Shown: positions 17,494 through 26,588 of the stretch, piece after piece
Numbering within the stretch: the first letter of the stretch is position 1
Layout of the letters: the number at the start of each line of letters is the position of its first letter
Assembly: GCF_025998815.1 (NCBI RefSeq)
Contig: NZ_AP026678.1
Location: 2,046,001 to 2,110,000, forward strand
DNA: 64,000 bases
DNA from: Ignavibacterium sp.
Lineage (GTDB): Bacteria; Bacteroidota; Ignavibacteria; Ignavibacteriales; Ignavibacteriaceae
Reading direction: 5' to 3'
Position numbers and translations under genes: made by a program
Notes under the pieces: generated by a model
Databases searched by the model: none
The model's input: the letters and a program-made list of their open reading frames with translations, nothing else
What the model was told of the DNA's origin: nothing

Positions 17494-18441
17494 ATGATTA
17501 ACAACATACTTTTTACAGCTAACATTGTTGCCCCGGTATTTTTAATTATTGCACTTGGTTATTTCTCTAAAAAAATGAAAATCATCAATGAGAACTTTGT
17601 TGATGTAACTTCTAAATTTGTTTTTTCAGTCTCCCTTCCGGCATTGGTTTTTATGCAGATTGCTGAAATGGATTTAAGTAAAGCGATAAACTTTCCACAG
17701 ATAATTTTTATATATATCGGAACAATTGCGAGTTTTATTTTAATATGGTTGATTAGTATTCCTTTCATTAAAGATGGAAGAGACAGAAGTGTTTTTATTC
17801 AGGGTGCTTTCAGAAGTAATTTTGCAATAGTTGGATTCGCCATAATCTCAAATTTATTCGGAACATCTGCTTTAGGTAAAGCTGCCATAATTCTTGCATT
17901 TATTCTTCCGCTATACAATGTTCTTGCAGTAATTGTTCTGACTGTTCCGCTTCGACAAACAAATCAATTAAGCTTTAATCCAATCATAAAAGAAATACTT
18001 TTAAATCCACTGATTGTTGCTGTAATAGTAGGACTTCCATTTTCTTACTTTGCAATTAAACTTCCGTCAATAATAATTACAACAGGAAATTTTTTATCAG
18101 ACCTCGCACTTCCACTTGCATTGATTGGAATTGGTGGCTCATTAAATCTCGAACAAATTAAAAAAGCATCAACCCTTGCATTCACTTCATCCTTCATTAA
18201 ACTAATTCTTATTCCTTTAATTCTAACTTCAACAGCTTATTTTATAGGATACAGAGGAATTGATCTTGGAATAATGTTTATACTTTTTGCGTGTCCGACT
18301 GCAATTGTAAGTTTCATTATGGCTGAAGCAATGGGTGCAAACAGTAAGCTTGCCGGGAATATAATTCTCATTTCAACACTTGGTTCAGTGTTTACAATCG
18401 CAGTAGGAATTTTAATTCTGAAAACAGCGGGACTGATTTAA
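17494..18441 (+). CDS. AEC-family (auxin efflux carrier-like) membrane transporter
   Basis: This 315-residue protein has about ten membrane segments in two five-helix repeats. FSVSLPALVFMQIAEMDL near residue 45 and LALPLALIGIGGSLNL near 205 are the matching inverted repeat motifs of the bile/arsenite/riboflavin-like AEC carriers. CPTAIVSFIMAEAMG near the C-terminus is typical of bacterial members annotated as malonate or organic-acid carriers. Substrate is unknown. It starts only 45 bp from the divergent restriction endonuclease gene and 64 bp before the thiamine-binding protein gene. Confidence 0.88.
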   Translation: MINNILFTANIVAPVFLIIALGYFSKKMKIINENFVDVTSKFVFSVSLPALVFMQIAEMDLSKAINFPQIIFIYIGTIASFILIWLISIPFIKDGRDRSVFIQGAFRSNFAIVGFAIISNLFGTSALGKAAIILAFILPLYNVLAVIVLTVPLRQTNQLSFNPIIKEILLNPLIVAVIVGLPFSYFAIKLPSIIITTGNFLSDLALPLALIGIGGSLNLEQIKKASTLAFTSSFIKLILIPLILTSTAYFIGYRGIDLGIMFILFACPTAIVSFIMAEAMGANSKLAGNIILISTLGSVFTIAVGILILKTAGLI

Positions 18442-18504
18442 ATCTTTTTATTCCCATCCAATCCAATATTTATTTAAATTTGTATTAACAAGCGGAGCAG
18501 AAAA

Positions 18505-18804
18505 ATGAAAGTAATTGTTGATGTTGCAATAATTCCCCTTGGAGTGGGATTATCACTTTCTAAATATGTAGCAGAATGTGAAAAGATATTTAAAGCTGCA
18601 GGACTAAAGTCAACTCTTCACGCAAACGGAACAAACATAGAAGGTGAATGGGATGAAGTATTCAATGCAATTAAGAAATGTCACGAACACCTTCATCAAA
18701 TGGGAGTTCCAAGAATTTCAACAAATGTAAGAATAGGAACCAGAACAGATCGTGAACAAACAATGGAAGAAAAAATTAAAAGCGTTGAAGAGAAGATTAG
18801 TTAA
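18505..18804 (+). CDS. MTH1187/YqgV-family thiamine-binding protein (DUF77)
   Basis: This 99-residue protein matches the small ferredoxin-like DUF77 family: an N-terminal strand VIVDVAIIPLGVGLSLSKYV, then LHANGTNIEGEWDEVF and VPRISTNVRIGTRTDRE. Members form tetramers and bind thiamine or its pyrimidine in the cytoplasm; the physiological role is not settled. A ribosome-binding site (AAGCGGAGCAG) precedes the ATG. It lies between the AEC carrier and nhaA on the same strand. No TPP riboswitch is visible in the 63-bp gap. Confidence 0.87.
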   Translation: MKVIVDVAIIPLGVGLSLSKYVAECEKIFKAAGLKSTLHANGTNIEGEWDEVFNAIKKCHEHLHQMGVPRISTNVRIGTRTDREQTMEEKIKSVEEKIS

Positions 18805-18873
18805 TTAATTTTTCCCAAAATTGAACTAAATGAGTTTAAAGTTAGTAGTAATAATTAAACAATCGAGGAAATA

Positions 18874-20199
18874 ATGATAAATAATGAAAAAAAATCTCCA
18901 ATTGAAAAAATATTAAGTCCAATACAAGAATTTATGCATGCCGAAACATCAGGCGGAATTATTCTGATTATCTGCACAATCATTGCATTGATTTGGGCAA
19001 ATTCACCCTTTGCAGATTCTTATCATCATCTTTGGCATACATATCTAACTTTTGATTTTGGTGGATATGTATTAAAGCATTCACTCCATCACTGGATTAA
19101 TGATGGACTAATGGTAATTTTCTTTTTTGTTGTGGGACTTGAAATTAAAAGAGAGCTACTGGTTGGAGAACTTTCTTCAGCCAAGAAAGCAGCTTTGCCT
19201 GTTGCTGGTGCTCTTGGTGGAATGATATTACCTGCTTTGATTTATTTTTATTTCAATGGTGGAAAAGAAGGCGCTGCTGGTTGGGGAATTCCAATGGCAA
19301 CCGATATTGCTTTTGTTGTTGGTATTATGGCACTACTCGGTCCAAAATTTCCTTTCTCATTAAAAATATTTATTCTGGCTCTTGCAATTGTGGATGACAT
19401 CGGAGCAGTATTAGTTATTGCAATTTTCTACACTGCTGAAATCTCTATCACTGCGTTAATTATCGGCGCAGCTATAATATTATTGTTAATAGTTTTTAAT
19501 CGGCTTGGTGTAAGAAGCTTGATTGTTTATACAATTATGGGAATTGCCTTGTGGCTGGCATTTCTTGAATCAGGCGTTCACGCAACAGTTGCCGGAGTGT
19601 TACTAGCATTTACAATTCCTGTTTCCTCAAGAATCAATACCCGCAAGTTTACCACTGAGACAAAACAACTTTTAGATGAATTTGAAAAATCAGGTGAACA
19701 CGGTGAAAATGTTTTGACAAATGAAAACAGATTAACACTCGTACAGTCAATTGAGGGAAACTGTGAAAAAATATTAACTCCATTACAAAGATTTGAACAT
19801 CTTCTTCATCCCTGGGTTGCATTCTTTATTATGCCTGTCTTTGCACTTGCAAACGCAGGAGTTACAATTGGTTCTGGCTTTACGGATGCTTTAACAAATC
19901 CAATAAGTATAGGCATTATACTTGGACTTTTTTTGGGAAAGCAATTCGGGATTTTCGGTTTTTCGCTTCTTGCAATTAAACTTGGACTTGCATCCAAACC
20001 TGAAGGTGTTAATTATACTAAAATGTATGGAGCAGGAATTCTTGCAGGCATTGGATTTACAATGTCCTTATTCATTGCAAACTTAGCATTTCCAACAGAA
20101 GAGCTATTGAATATTGCTAAAGTAGGTGTTTTGACAGCTTCATTGATTGCTGGAATTGTTGGGTTCATAGTTGTTAAAATTGGATTGACAAAAGTTTAA
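18874..20199 (+). CDS. nhaA: Na+/H+ antiporter NhaA
   Basis: This 441-residue inner-membrane protein carries the NhaA core: MHAETSGGIILIICTIIALI, VGLEIKRELLVGELS, PMATDIAFVVGIMALLG and the ion-binding IVDDIGAVLVIAIFY with the two adjacent aspartates, plus GIGFTMSLFIANLAF near the end. It exports sodium in exchange for protons for pH and salt homeostasis. At 441 residues it is longer than the E. coli protein because of a hydrophilic insertion (about 260-305, TETKQLLDEFEKSGEHGEN), common in NhaA of this group. ATCGAGGAAATA before the ATG supplies the ribosome-binding site. It is 69 bp downstream of the thiamine-binding gene. Confidence 0.96.
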   Translation: MINNEKKSPIEKILSPIQEFMHAETSGGIILIICTIIALIWANSPFADSYHHLWHTYLTFDFGGYVLKHSLHHWINDGLMVIFFFVVGLEIKRELLVGELSSAKKAALPVAGALGGMILPALIYFYFNGGKEGAAGWGIPMATDIAFVVGIMALLGPKFPFSLKIFILALAIVDDIGAVLVIAIFYTAEISITALIIGAAIILLLIVFNRLGVRSLIVYTIMGIALWLAFLESGVHATVAGVLLAFTIPVSSRINTRKFTTETKQLLDEFEKSGEHGENVLTNENRLTLVQSIEGNCEKILTPLQRFEHLLHPWVAFFIMPVFALANAGVTIGSGFTDALTNPISIGIILGLFLGKQFGIFGFSLLAIKLGLASKPEGVNYTKMYGAGILAGIGFTMSLFIANLAFPTEELLNIAKVGVLTASLIAGIVGFIVVKIGLTKV

Positions 20200-20286
20200 C
20201 CTAAAATATGACTTATAACAATATAACTGATTTTTATCTGTAATATTTTTTGTAAAAATATTTTGAAATTTTTTCGGGAGTGAAAT

Positions 20287-21033
20287 ATGTACAAAGTAGT
20301 TTTATTACGCCACGGAGAAAGTATCTGGAACAAAGAAAACCGTTTTACCGGATGGACAGATGTTGATCTTTCCGATAAAGGGAAAGAGGAAGCTAAAAAA
20401 GCTGGTGAAGTTCTTAAATCCGAAGGTTATACTTTTGATATTGCTTACACATCAGTATTAAAAAGAGCAATAAGAACTTTATGGATTGTTCTTGATGAAA
20501 TGGATTTAATGTGGATTCCTGTTATCAGGCACTGGAGACTGAATGAAAGACATTATGGAGCTCTGCAAGGATTAAACAAAGCAGAAACAGCTAAACAATA
20601 CGGTGAAGAACAAGTTAAAATCTGGCGAAGAAGTTATGACATTCAACCACCTGCTTTGGAAAAATCTGATCCAAGATATCCCGGACACGACCCACGCTAT
20701 AAAGAACTTTCAGAATCTGAATTACCTTTAACAGAATGTTTGAAAGATACTGTAGCACGCTTCGTTCCTTATTGGGAAGGGACAATAGCACCGATGGTAA
20801 AATCTGGTAAAAAAGTTTTGATTACTGCACACGGAAACAGTTTGCGTGCTTTAGTAAAATATCTTGATAACATTCCGGATAGTGAAATAGTTGAGTTGAA
20901 CATTCCAACAGGAATTCCATTGGTTTATGAGTTGGATGCAAACTTAATACCAATTAAGCATTATTATCTTGGTGATCAGGAGGAAATCGCAAAAGCTACT
21001 GCAGCAGTCGCTGCTCAAGGAAAAGTTAAATAG
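20287..21033 (+). CDS. gpmA: 2,3-bisphosphoglycerate-dependent phosphoglycerate mutase
   Basis: This 248-residue enzyme interconverts 3- and 2-phosphoglycerate in glycolysis. The phosphohistidine motif [18 protein letters not shown] is at the N-terminus, followed by [31 protein letters not shown] and the second histidine motif [16 protein letters not shown]. Length and motifs match the dPGM type exactly. A TTTTCGGGAG ribosome-binding site lies just before the ATG, and a strong terminator follows at 21054-21087, so it is a single-gene unit. Confidence 0.97.
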   Translation: MYKVVLLRHGESIWNKENRFTGWTDVDLSDKGKEEAKKAGEVLKSEGYTFDIAYTSVLKRAIRTLWIVLDEMDLMWIPVIRHWRLNERHYGALQGLNKAETAKQYGEEQVKIWRRSYDIQPPALEKSDPRYPGHDPRYKELSESELPLTECLKDTVARFVPYWEGTIAPMVKSGKKVLITAHGNSLRALVKYLDNIPDSEIVELNIPTGIPLVYELDANLIPIKHYYLGDQEEIAKATAAVAAQGKVK

Positions 21034-21053
21034 CGTTTTAGATATTTCTGTTA

Positions 21054-21087
21054 AACCTGACCCGATTTATCGGCGTCAGGTTTTTTT
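21054..21087 (+). terminator. Rho-independent terminator of gpmA
   Basis: AACCTGAC pairs with GTCAGGTT, an inner CCGA/TCGG pair extends the stem, and a run of seven T follows. It starts 20 bp after the gpmA stop. Confidence 0.9.
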
Positions 21088-21301
21088 GTGATATAATTTT
21101 TGCATTGTCCAAAGTGATGTCGCAAAAGATTTTTACTTCAAATAAAATTTCTCATATTATCTGAGAAAGGTTTTTATTGTAAAAGTGAATCTGCTCTTAA
21201 TCAGTTTTTTCTTTTGAAAATTGCCGATAAAATAGACTTGACATTAAAACTCAATTTCTTGATTTTCTCAACACGAAAATCTTATAAATAGCGGAGTATT
21301 T

Positions 21302-22339
21302 ATGCGCTCAAAAATAATTTTAATCTTAATTCTGTTTTTCTCTACATTTGCAACCATTAATGCGCAAACCGTTTTCGCTAAATATGCAGGAGAATTTATG
21401 GCTTTGGGTGTTGGCGGAAGAGCTTTAGGAATGGGTGGTGCATTTGTGGCAGTTGCAAATGATGTAACATCCGGTTATTACAATCCTGCAGGATTAGCAA
21501 ATTTAAATTATCCTCAGATTGCATTGATGCACTCCGAACAATTCGGCAACCTTGTTAACTATGACTACGGAGCAGTAGCAATTCCATTCAGCACAGATAT
21601 GAGCTTTGGTTTAAGCGTTATGAGATTAGGTGTTGATGGAATTCCCGATACACGAAATGCACTTTATGACGCTAATGGTGACGGAGTAATCGACATCAGA
21701 GATGACAGACTTGACTACGGACGAATTACTGAATTCAGCAATCAGGATTGGGCATTTTACTTAACCTTTGCAAAAAGACAGGAATCAAATTTTTATTGGG
21801 GTGTTAATGCAAAAGTTATCAGAAGAACTTTAGCAGAATACAGTGCTACAGGAATCGGTTTTGATGTCGGTGCTTTCTACACACCGATGGAAAATCTTTT
21901 TCTTGGTGCAAATCTTCAGGATGCTACAACAACACTTGTTGCATGGAGTACCGGAAGAAATGAGTTGGTATCACCTACTCTTAAAATCGGTGGAGCTTAC
22001 AAATTAACTGAATTTCTTGGCGGTTACATTATGCCTGCTCTTGATTTCGATGTGCGTTTTGAAAACAGAAGATTCGCCTCTCAGTTTAATCTTGGTCCGG
22101 TAAGTTTTGATATGCACGCCGGACTTGAATATACTTTTAAGAATTTGATTTATGTCCGTGGTGGTTATAATGATGTTAAGCAGTTCACTGTTGGTGCCGG
22201 AGTAAAACTTCCGAAGTTAAACATAGATTATTCATTTGCAAGATTCAGTGAATCTGAAATTGACCGTCTGCCAGATTCACATAGAATTTCTATTATGCTA
22301 ACCCTTGAAGAGCCAAGATTTTTAAGAACCGGTTTATAA
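21302..22339 (+). CDS. PorV/PorQ-family outer-membrane protein
   Basis: This 345-residue protein has a signal peptide (about 1-22, ending TINAQ) and the family start FAKYAGEFMALGVGGRALGM, then GGAFVAVANDVTSGYYNPAG, which defines the FadL-like PorV/PorQ (UPF0164) beta-barrel proteins. PorV is a shuttle for type IX cargo between translocon and surface, so this could serve the T9SS proteins in this window, but Ignavibacteria carry several paralogues and this may be another. A DANGDGVIDIRDD segment (about 114-126) resembles a calcium-binding loop. It ends with a terminator at 22362. The 268-bp leader holds no gene that I can see. Confidence 0.85.
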   Translation: MRSKIILILILFFSTFATINAQTVFAKYAGEFMALGVGGRALGMGGAFVAVANDVTSGYYNPAGLANLNYPQIALMHSEQFGNLVNYDYGAVAIPFSTDMSFGLSVMRLGVDGIPDTRNALYDANGDGVIDIRDDRLDYGRITEFSNQDWAFYLTFAKRQESNFYWGVNAKVIRRTLAEYSATGIGFDVGAFYTPMENLFLGANLQDATTTLVAWSTGRNELVSPTLKIGGAYKLTEFLGGYIMPALDFDVRFENRRFASQFNLGPVSFDMHAGLEYTFKNLIYVRGGYNDVKQFTVGAGVKLPKLNIDYSFARFSESEIDRLPDSHRISIMLTLEEPRFLRTGL

Positions 22340-22361
22340 AATTTTGATTTAGACTTTTCAT

Positions 22362-22390
22362 AACCCGGCTATAATTAGTCGGGTTTTTTA
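22362..22390 (+). terminator. Rho-independent terminator of the PorV-like gene
   Basis: AACCCGGCT pairs with AGTCGGGTT (one G-T wobble) around a six-base loop (ATAATT), followed by six T. It starts 22 bp past the stop. Confidence 0.88.
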
Positions 22391-22398
22391 TTTTACTT

Positions 22399-22797
22399 CT
22401 ATTTTCTTTTATAATTCTGTTCAATCAAATTGAATATTGTGTCAATCAGAATTTTATTTTGAACTGGCTTTCGTAAATAATAATTTGCTCCTGCTTCCAA
22501 AGCTTCCATTTTATCTGATTCTGCAATATGTGCCGATAAACAGATTATTGGAATTGTTTTAAATATTGGAATCTCCCTCAACGATTTAATAAGTTTCAAT
22601 CCTGATTTTTCACCGGATAAAGAAATATCCATAAGTATTAAGTCAAAACGATTTGAAATAGCCGAGCTGAAAAACTCTGTTTCAGATTTGCAGACAAGAA
22701 CATTGAAATATCTGGAAAGAAGTGTTTTTAAAAACTTTAAGTTTTCCGGGTCATCTTCAACGACCAGAACTGAGTATGTTTTGATTCCCCCGTTCAT
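22399..22797 (-). CDS. Single-domain response regulator (CheY-like receiver)
   Basis: This 132-residue protein consists only of a receiver domain. The acidic pocket is VVEDDPEN, the phospho-acceptor Asp is in LILMDISLSGE, the switch Ser in IICLSAH and the conserved Lys in YLRKPVQ. There is no output domain, so it must act by protein contact, as a phosphorelay intermediate or on a partner kinase. No histidine kinase gene is in the window, so it is an orphan. It lies convergent to the PorV-like gene with 59 bp between the stops. Confidence 0.9.
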   Translation of the reverse strand: MNGGIKTYSVLVVEDDPENLKFLKTLLSRYFNVLVCKSETEFFSSAISNRFDLILMDISLSGEKSGLKLIKSLREIPIFKTIPIICLSAHIAESDKMEALEAGANYYLRKPVQNKILIDTIFNLIEQNYKRK

Positions 22798-22836
22798 AAT
22801 GGTTTAATAATCTGATTATGTACTAAACAATATGCT

Positions 22837-22860
22837 GCTGCCTGAATTTTGTCAGGCAGC
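22837..22860 (-). terminator. Hairpin after the TlpA-like gene
   Basis: GCTGCCTGA and TCAGGCAGC form a perfect 9-bp stem with a 6-nt loop, 10 bp past the stop of the TlpA-like gene. The following minus-strand bases are only weakly T-rich, so it may be a terminator or an mRNA 3'-end stabiliser. Confidence 0.55.
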
Positions 22861-22870
22861 TTAAAGTTAA

Positions 22871-23407
22871 CTACTTCTTTTTTAATAAACTTTTTATCTG
22901 GTCAACATAAACTGTTTTTGGAACCAGGCCAACATGCGAATCAACTATATTTCCCTTTTGGTCAATTATGAATGAAGTTGGTATTGCATTTATTCCACCG
23001 TAATCTTTAACTACTTTTTCATCTCCAAGAACAACAGGATAATTTATTTTATAATTCTCAATAAATGGTTTTAGGTCTTTAATAGTGTTCTGTTGATCCA
23101 AAGAAATTCCAATCACAACGAGATCTTTTTTAAACTCATCCTGAAGAGAAATTAAATCAGGAATTCCTTTACGACAAGGTGGACACCAGGTTGCCCAGAA
23201 ATCAATAATAACAACTTTACCACGATAATCAGAAAGCTTAACTTCTTTACCTTCAAGAGTTTTAAGCTTAAAATCTGCAGCTTTTTTATCACTCGATAAC
23301 AAAGAAGCTATTTTATCATTTAAAGATTTTGCTTCAGTATTTTTAACTATTTGTGAAGGAAAAATGAAAGCTAAAAGAATAAAAGCTACTATCAGAATGT
23401 TTTTCAT
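22871..23407 (-). CDS. TlpA/ResA-like exported thioredoxin-fold protein
   Basis: I choose ATG 23407 (178 residues) because it follows an AAAGGAT ribosome-binding site and a signal sequence (MKNILIVAFILLAFIFPSQI); the longer frame to 23512 runs into the neighbouring gene. The domain is AhpC/TSA-Redoxin: ADFKLKTLEGKEVKLSDYRG, then IDFWATWCPPCRKGIP with the redox CPPC pair, and IPTSFIIDQKGNIV with the cis-proline. It acts outside the cytoplasm in reducing or shuffling disulfides, for example in cytochrome c maturation. The upstream small membrane-protein gene ends 13 bp before this start, so the two are likely one operon. Confidence 0.9.
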   Translation of the reverse strand: MKNILIVAFILLAFIFPSQIVKNTEAKSLNDKIASLLSSDKKAADFKLKTLEGKEVKLSDYRGKVVIIDFWATWCPPCRKGIPDLISLQDEFKKDLVVIGISLDQQNTIKDLKPFIENYKINYPVVLGDEKVVKDYGGINAIPTSFIIDQKGNIVDSHVGLVPKTVYVDQIKSLLKKK

Positions 23408-23420
23408 ATTAAGATATCCT

Positions 23421-23660
23421 TTACTTATTTGAATTAATTGTATTTTCTGTTTGCGGTTGATATCCCGGAGGATAAGGTCCTTCTTTTGGTTCTTCTCTTG
23501 TGTTATTAACAATAAAGAAATATAAAAGTATCAAAAGCACAAGTGCTGTCCAGAATCTGCTTCTGTTTTTCTTATCGCTCCACCAGGATTTTTTCTCAAC
23601 TACCTGAGAACCAATTTTTCGCTCTTTATTTTGATTTTTATTTTGCTTTGCCATTTGCAT
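23421..23660 (-). CDS. Small single-pass membrane protein, unknown function
   Basis: This 79-residue protein (ATG 23660; a second ATG at 23654 is equally possible) has a strongly basic N-terminus, a Trp-containing stretch KKSWWSDKKNRSRFW, one membrane helix (about 38-52, TALVLLILLYFFIV) and a Pro-rich tail (EEPKEGPYPPGYQP). Basic N-terminus and single helix predict an inner-membrane protein with the tail in the periplasm. It lies 13 bp before the TlpA-like gene and may support the same redox function. I do not recognise a family. Confidence 0.65.
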   Translation of the reverse strand: MQMAKQNKNQNKERKIGSQVVEKKSWWSDKKNRSRFWTALVLLILLYFFIVNNTREEPKEGPYPPGYQPQTENTINSNK

Positions 23661-23743
23661 TTAATAAGATGTTTATTTGAAATTTTGGTTGCGTAATTTA
23701 ATAATATTATGATTTATGAAAAGGTAAAATTTGGTAATCAATA

Positions 23744-25219
23744 TCAAATATTTATGGAGAAAATGTGGCTGCTGAATGGTTTTAATTCAATATACAGTCC
23801 TCTTTCGTTTATCTCTTCAATACTTCTCTCATAACTAACTGAATTAAGAATATCATTAAGATTCAGGATCATTTTATCTTTGGGTGTCTCAAACTTAACC
23901 CGACACCGGGATGTTGAGTTAGCATAATTCACAGCTACAATAAAAAGATTGTTTTCATACTTCCATTGCCAGATTAAAATATTTTCGAAACTGTAGTCTG
24001 AAGTAGCTGCCGGAATTGAATCAAGCATACTCCATTCACCTTTTCTGAATGCCGAGTATTTTGTTATTCGCAAAAGCTTATAGTAAAAATTTTTAATTCG
24101 GTCATCTTCTTTTTCAAATGGTTCGCGACCAAGCTGTACAGGAATCTTAATTTTTTTACCTTCAAATTGTCCATCGTGATAAAGAATCATTCCCTGAATT
24201 GTGCTAATGATTGTCGCGGCAGCAAGTGATCTGTCCTTCCCAAATTTTGAAGCAGCTCTGTCTTCGTCATGATTTTCAATAAACCTAACAGACTTCTGTT
24301 GGAAATCTTTTTCAGCGTGAAGATGATCTTTTACACTTTTAATATCATTACCGGCTAATCGGTCTAATAATCTTTTATCATAAGTAAAATCAAACCCAAG
24401 TTGCTGCAACTGCCATTCAAGATCCCAATAAGCTTCTGCTATAAAAACAAATTCTGGTTTTTCAGATTTAACAGCATTTATAGCTTCTGACCAAAATTCT
24501 TTGCCGGGTTTTTCATAACCATATTTTTTTAATGCACCAACCCAGGTGTTATAGAAAATATTATTCAATGAAAGCATTGCCATATCGCATCGAACACCAT
24601 CACACAAGTCAGAAATTTTATTTAATGTTTCGATCAAAAAATTTCTTGCTTCGTTACTGTAAAAATTAATTTGTATTGTGTCTTTCCAGGGTGGAAATAA
24701 AGGATCTCTTCCGTGTGCAAAGTATTCTTTTGAATTGTAAGGAGATTTAAAGAAAGTATATGGATCATTTCTGAAAAGATATTCATCAGCCGGAAGAAAA
24801 ATTTCTTTCTTCTCTTTTACCAGGCGAGAACCAACACTTAGATGATTACTAACAAAGTCAAGAATTAATTTTATTCCTTTTTTATGTAATCGTTCTCTTA
24901 ATTGTAATAATTCAGATTCAGTACCCAAATCAGGATTTACTTCATAACAATCAATTGAATAAGGAGAGCCGATTATATCTTCGGTTCTCCAATCCTTAAG
25001 AGCGTTTGTATATGAAGAAACGAGATCCGGTTCAAAGCAGTATTGAGCTATGATATCTTTATTGGTTTTCCATATTCCCATCAACCATATATAATCAAAG
25101 CCGAGGTCTTTCCATTCATCAATCTGTGATTCAGAAATTTCTGCAACTGAGGTGAGCTTCTTTTTCTTTAACCAGACTCTCGTATTTATTTCTAATATTC
25201 TTGGATTGAAGTAATTCAT
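23744..25219 (-). CDS. GH13-family alpha-amylase-like glycoside hydrolase
   Basis: This 491-residue protein has the GH13 (beta/alpha)8 motifs: LILDFVSNHLSVGS (region I), DGVRCDMAML with the nucleophile Asp (region II), FIAEAYWDLEW with the acid/base Glu (region III) and VRFIENHDEDRAASKFG (region IV, transition-state Asp). There is no signal peptide, so it is cytoplasmic, probably acting on glycogen, maltodextrin or trehalose-type sugars. An opening EINTRVWLKK is typical of a subgroup found in this phylum near trehalose or glycogen genes. It is divergent from the envelope operon at 25590, with a 370-bp gap. Confidence 0.9.
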   Translation of the reverse strand: MNYFNPRILEINTRVWLKKKKLTSVAEISESQIDEWKDLGFDYIWLMGIWKTNKDIIAQYCFEPDLVSSYTNALKDWRTEDIIGSPYSIDCYEVNPDLGTESELLQLRERLHKKGIKLILDFVSNHLSVGSRLVKEKKEIFLPADEYLFRNDPYTFFKSPYNSKEYFAHGRDPLFPPWKDTIQINFYSNEARNFLIETLNKISDLCDGVRCDMAMLSLNNIFYNTWVGALKKYGYEKPGKEFWSEAINAVKSEKPEFVFIAEAYWDLEWQLQQLGFDFTYDKRLLDRLAGNDIKSVKDHLHAEKDFQQKSVRFIENHDEDRAASKFGKDRSLAAATIISTIQGMILYHDGQFEGKKIKIPVQLGREPFEKEDDRIKNFYYKLLRITKYSAFRKGEWSMLDSIPAATSDYSFENILIWQWKYENNLFIVAVNYANSTSRCRVKFETPKDKMILNLNDILNSVSYERSIEEINERGLYIELKPFSSHIFSINI

Positions 25220-25589
25220 AACTTAAAAATCTTCTATCCAAAAATAACTAATAAACAAACTAATTTTTGTGAAGTAAAATAAAATTACATCACGAATATT
25301 TTTCCTGTAATATTTACAAATAGTTGTCATATTCAATTTATTATTACAATTTTACATCAAGCGGTAAAATTATTCTTCTAATTACATCCATTTTATTCTT
25401 GTTTTTTTCTGATAATACTAAAAAGTTTGTAAGCAACTCAAAATCAATTATGCCGGAGAACTTTCAGAAGCAAATTAATTTTACTCAGATGGTATGATAC
25501 TTGACTTTACAAATGCCTGAAAAGATTTTTCCGGTGAAAATATTTGTAACAGAGATATAATCTTAATTAAAACATATTAGAGGAGAAAG
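25220..25589 (+). other. Divergent intergenic region
   Basis: This 370-bp AT-rich stretch separates the minus-strand GH13 gene from the plus-strand envelope operon and must hold both promoters. I see no open frame, strong palindrome or RNA motif. The only clear signal is TTAGAGGAGAAAG just before ATG 25590, a strong ribosome-binding site. Confidence 0.5.
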
Positions 25590-26579
25590 ATGGTAACCCA
25601 AACTATTAAACCACCAAAGGACAACACAAGAGATTTTTTAAATCCCGACATAACCAATAATGAGCTGGAAAGAGAGCTTGAAGAGTATACTAAGTCTGCT
25701 GTAAAAAATATTCAATTTGCTGTTGTATTCAAGCCGGCTTTAATTTCATTTGCTGCTCTTATACTCTCATTCTTTCTTGATTTATCAACAGTCCCAATTC
25801 TTGGTAATGTGACTGTGGACTTGGCGCGTGCATTATTTCCTACCTGGCAACCTGCACAGGAATCTATTTCGCCATACAGTTTCTGGTGGCTTCCAGTTTT
25901 AACTTATGCATTTTTTGTCTTTATGGCATTTCTTGCTTACAACAAATTGAAGCTGGAAATTATAAGAACACCAGCAAGTGCAACAATCGATAGGATAATT
26001 AATTCATACACAAGTGTAATTGACAGTATTTCAACCGCTCTTCCACTGATTGGTGCTGCAATATTGCTTATCAGTATTAAACTCGGTGAAGAGATTTTTT
26101 TGGGTCTTTCAGTTCCATTTGAAGTTAAAGCATTGATAGTGCTTGCAATTGGAAAATTGTTTGAACCTGTTTTGGATCAACTTGGTGTTGAGTTTCAGAA
26201 TGTTGTAAATCATGTAGAAGATATTCGTGAAAAATATTTTTCAAGAATTCAGATTGAGAATTCTAAAAATCTGATGAAACAATTAAATCAGGTTACTGGT
26301 GGGAACAATGCTGGTAATGCAAATCTTTCCCTTGCCGATCTTGAAAAATATAAACTTCTTGTTGAGCACTCAGCAAAGCTGAGTGAAATTATGCATAAGA
26401 ATTTTGCTTCAATATCAATGCTTGCAGAAAAGATTAATCAGATTGACGCAGTAAGCAGCCAGAAGATTCAGGAATTAAGTACACTGGCAAATTCAATTCA
26501 TCAGGCAAGTAACTCATTATCAGATGAAAAAACACTAACAGGATTAAAATATTTAGAATCAATTGTAGTTAAGAAATAA
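25590..26579 (+). CDS. Polytopic inner-membrane protein with C-terminal coiled coil; possible GldL/ExbB-like motor subunit
   Basis: This 329-residue protein has a hydrophilic N-terminus, about four membrane segments (roughly 47-66, 96-117, 148-166 and 178-200) and a cytoplasmic C-terminal region (about 205-329) rich in heptads such as LEKYKLLVEHSAKLSEIMHK. A charged pair, KLGEE, follows the third helix. It is the first gene of a three-gene operon with an anchored periplasmic protein and a putative outer-membrane barrel. Multi-helix protein plus single-helix periplasmic partner recalls MotA/MotB, ExbB/ExbD and GldL/GldM, but I see no diagnostic family motif, so that is inference. Confidence 0.75.
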   Translation: MVTQTIKPPKDNTRDFLNPDITNNELERELEEYTKSAVKNIQFAVVFKPALISFAALILSFFLDLSTVPILGNVTVDLARALFPTWQPAQESISPYSFWWLPVLTYAFFVFMAFLAYNKLKLEIIRTPASATIDRIINSYTSVIDSISTALPLIGAAILLISIKLGEEIFLGLSVPFEVKALIVLAIGKLFEPVLDQLGVEFQNVVNHVEDIREKYFSRIQIENSKNLMKQLNQVTGGNNAGNANLSLADLEKYKLLVEHSAKLSEIMHKNFASISMLAEKINQIDAVSSQKIQELSTLANSIHQASNSLSDEKTLTGLKYLESIVVKK

Positions 26580-26588
26580 GAGCGTAAA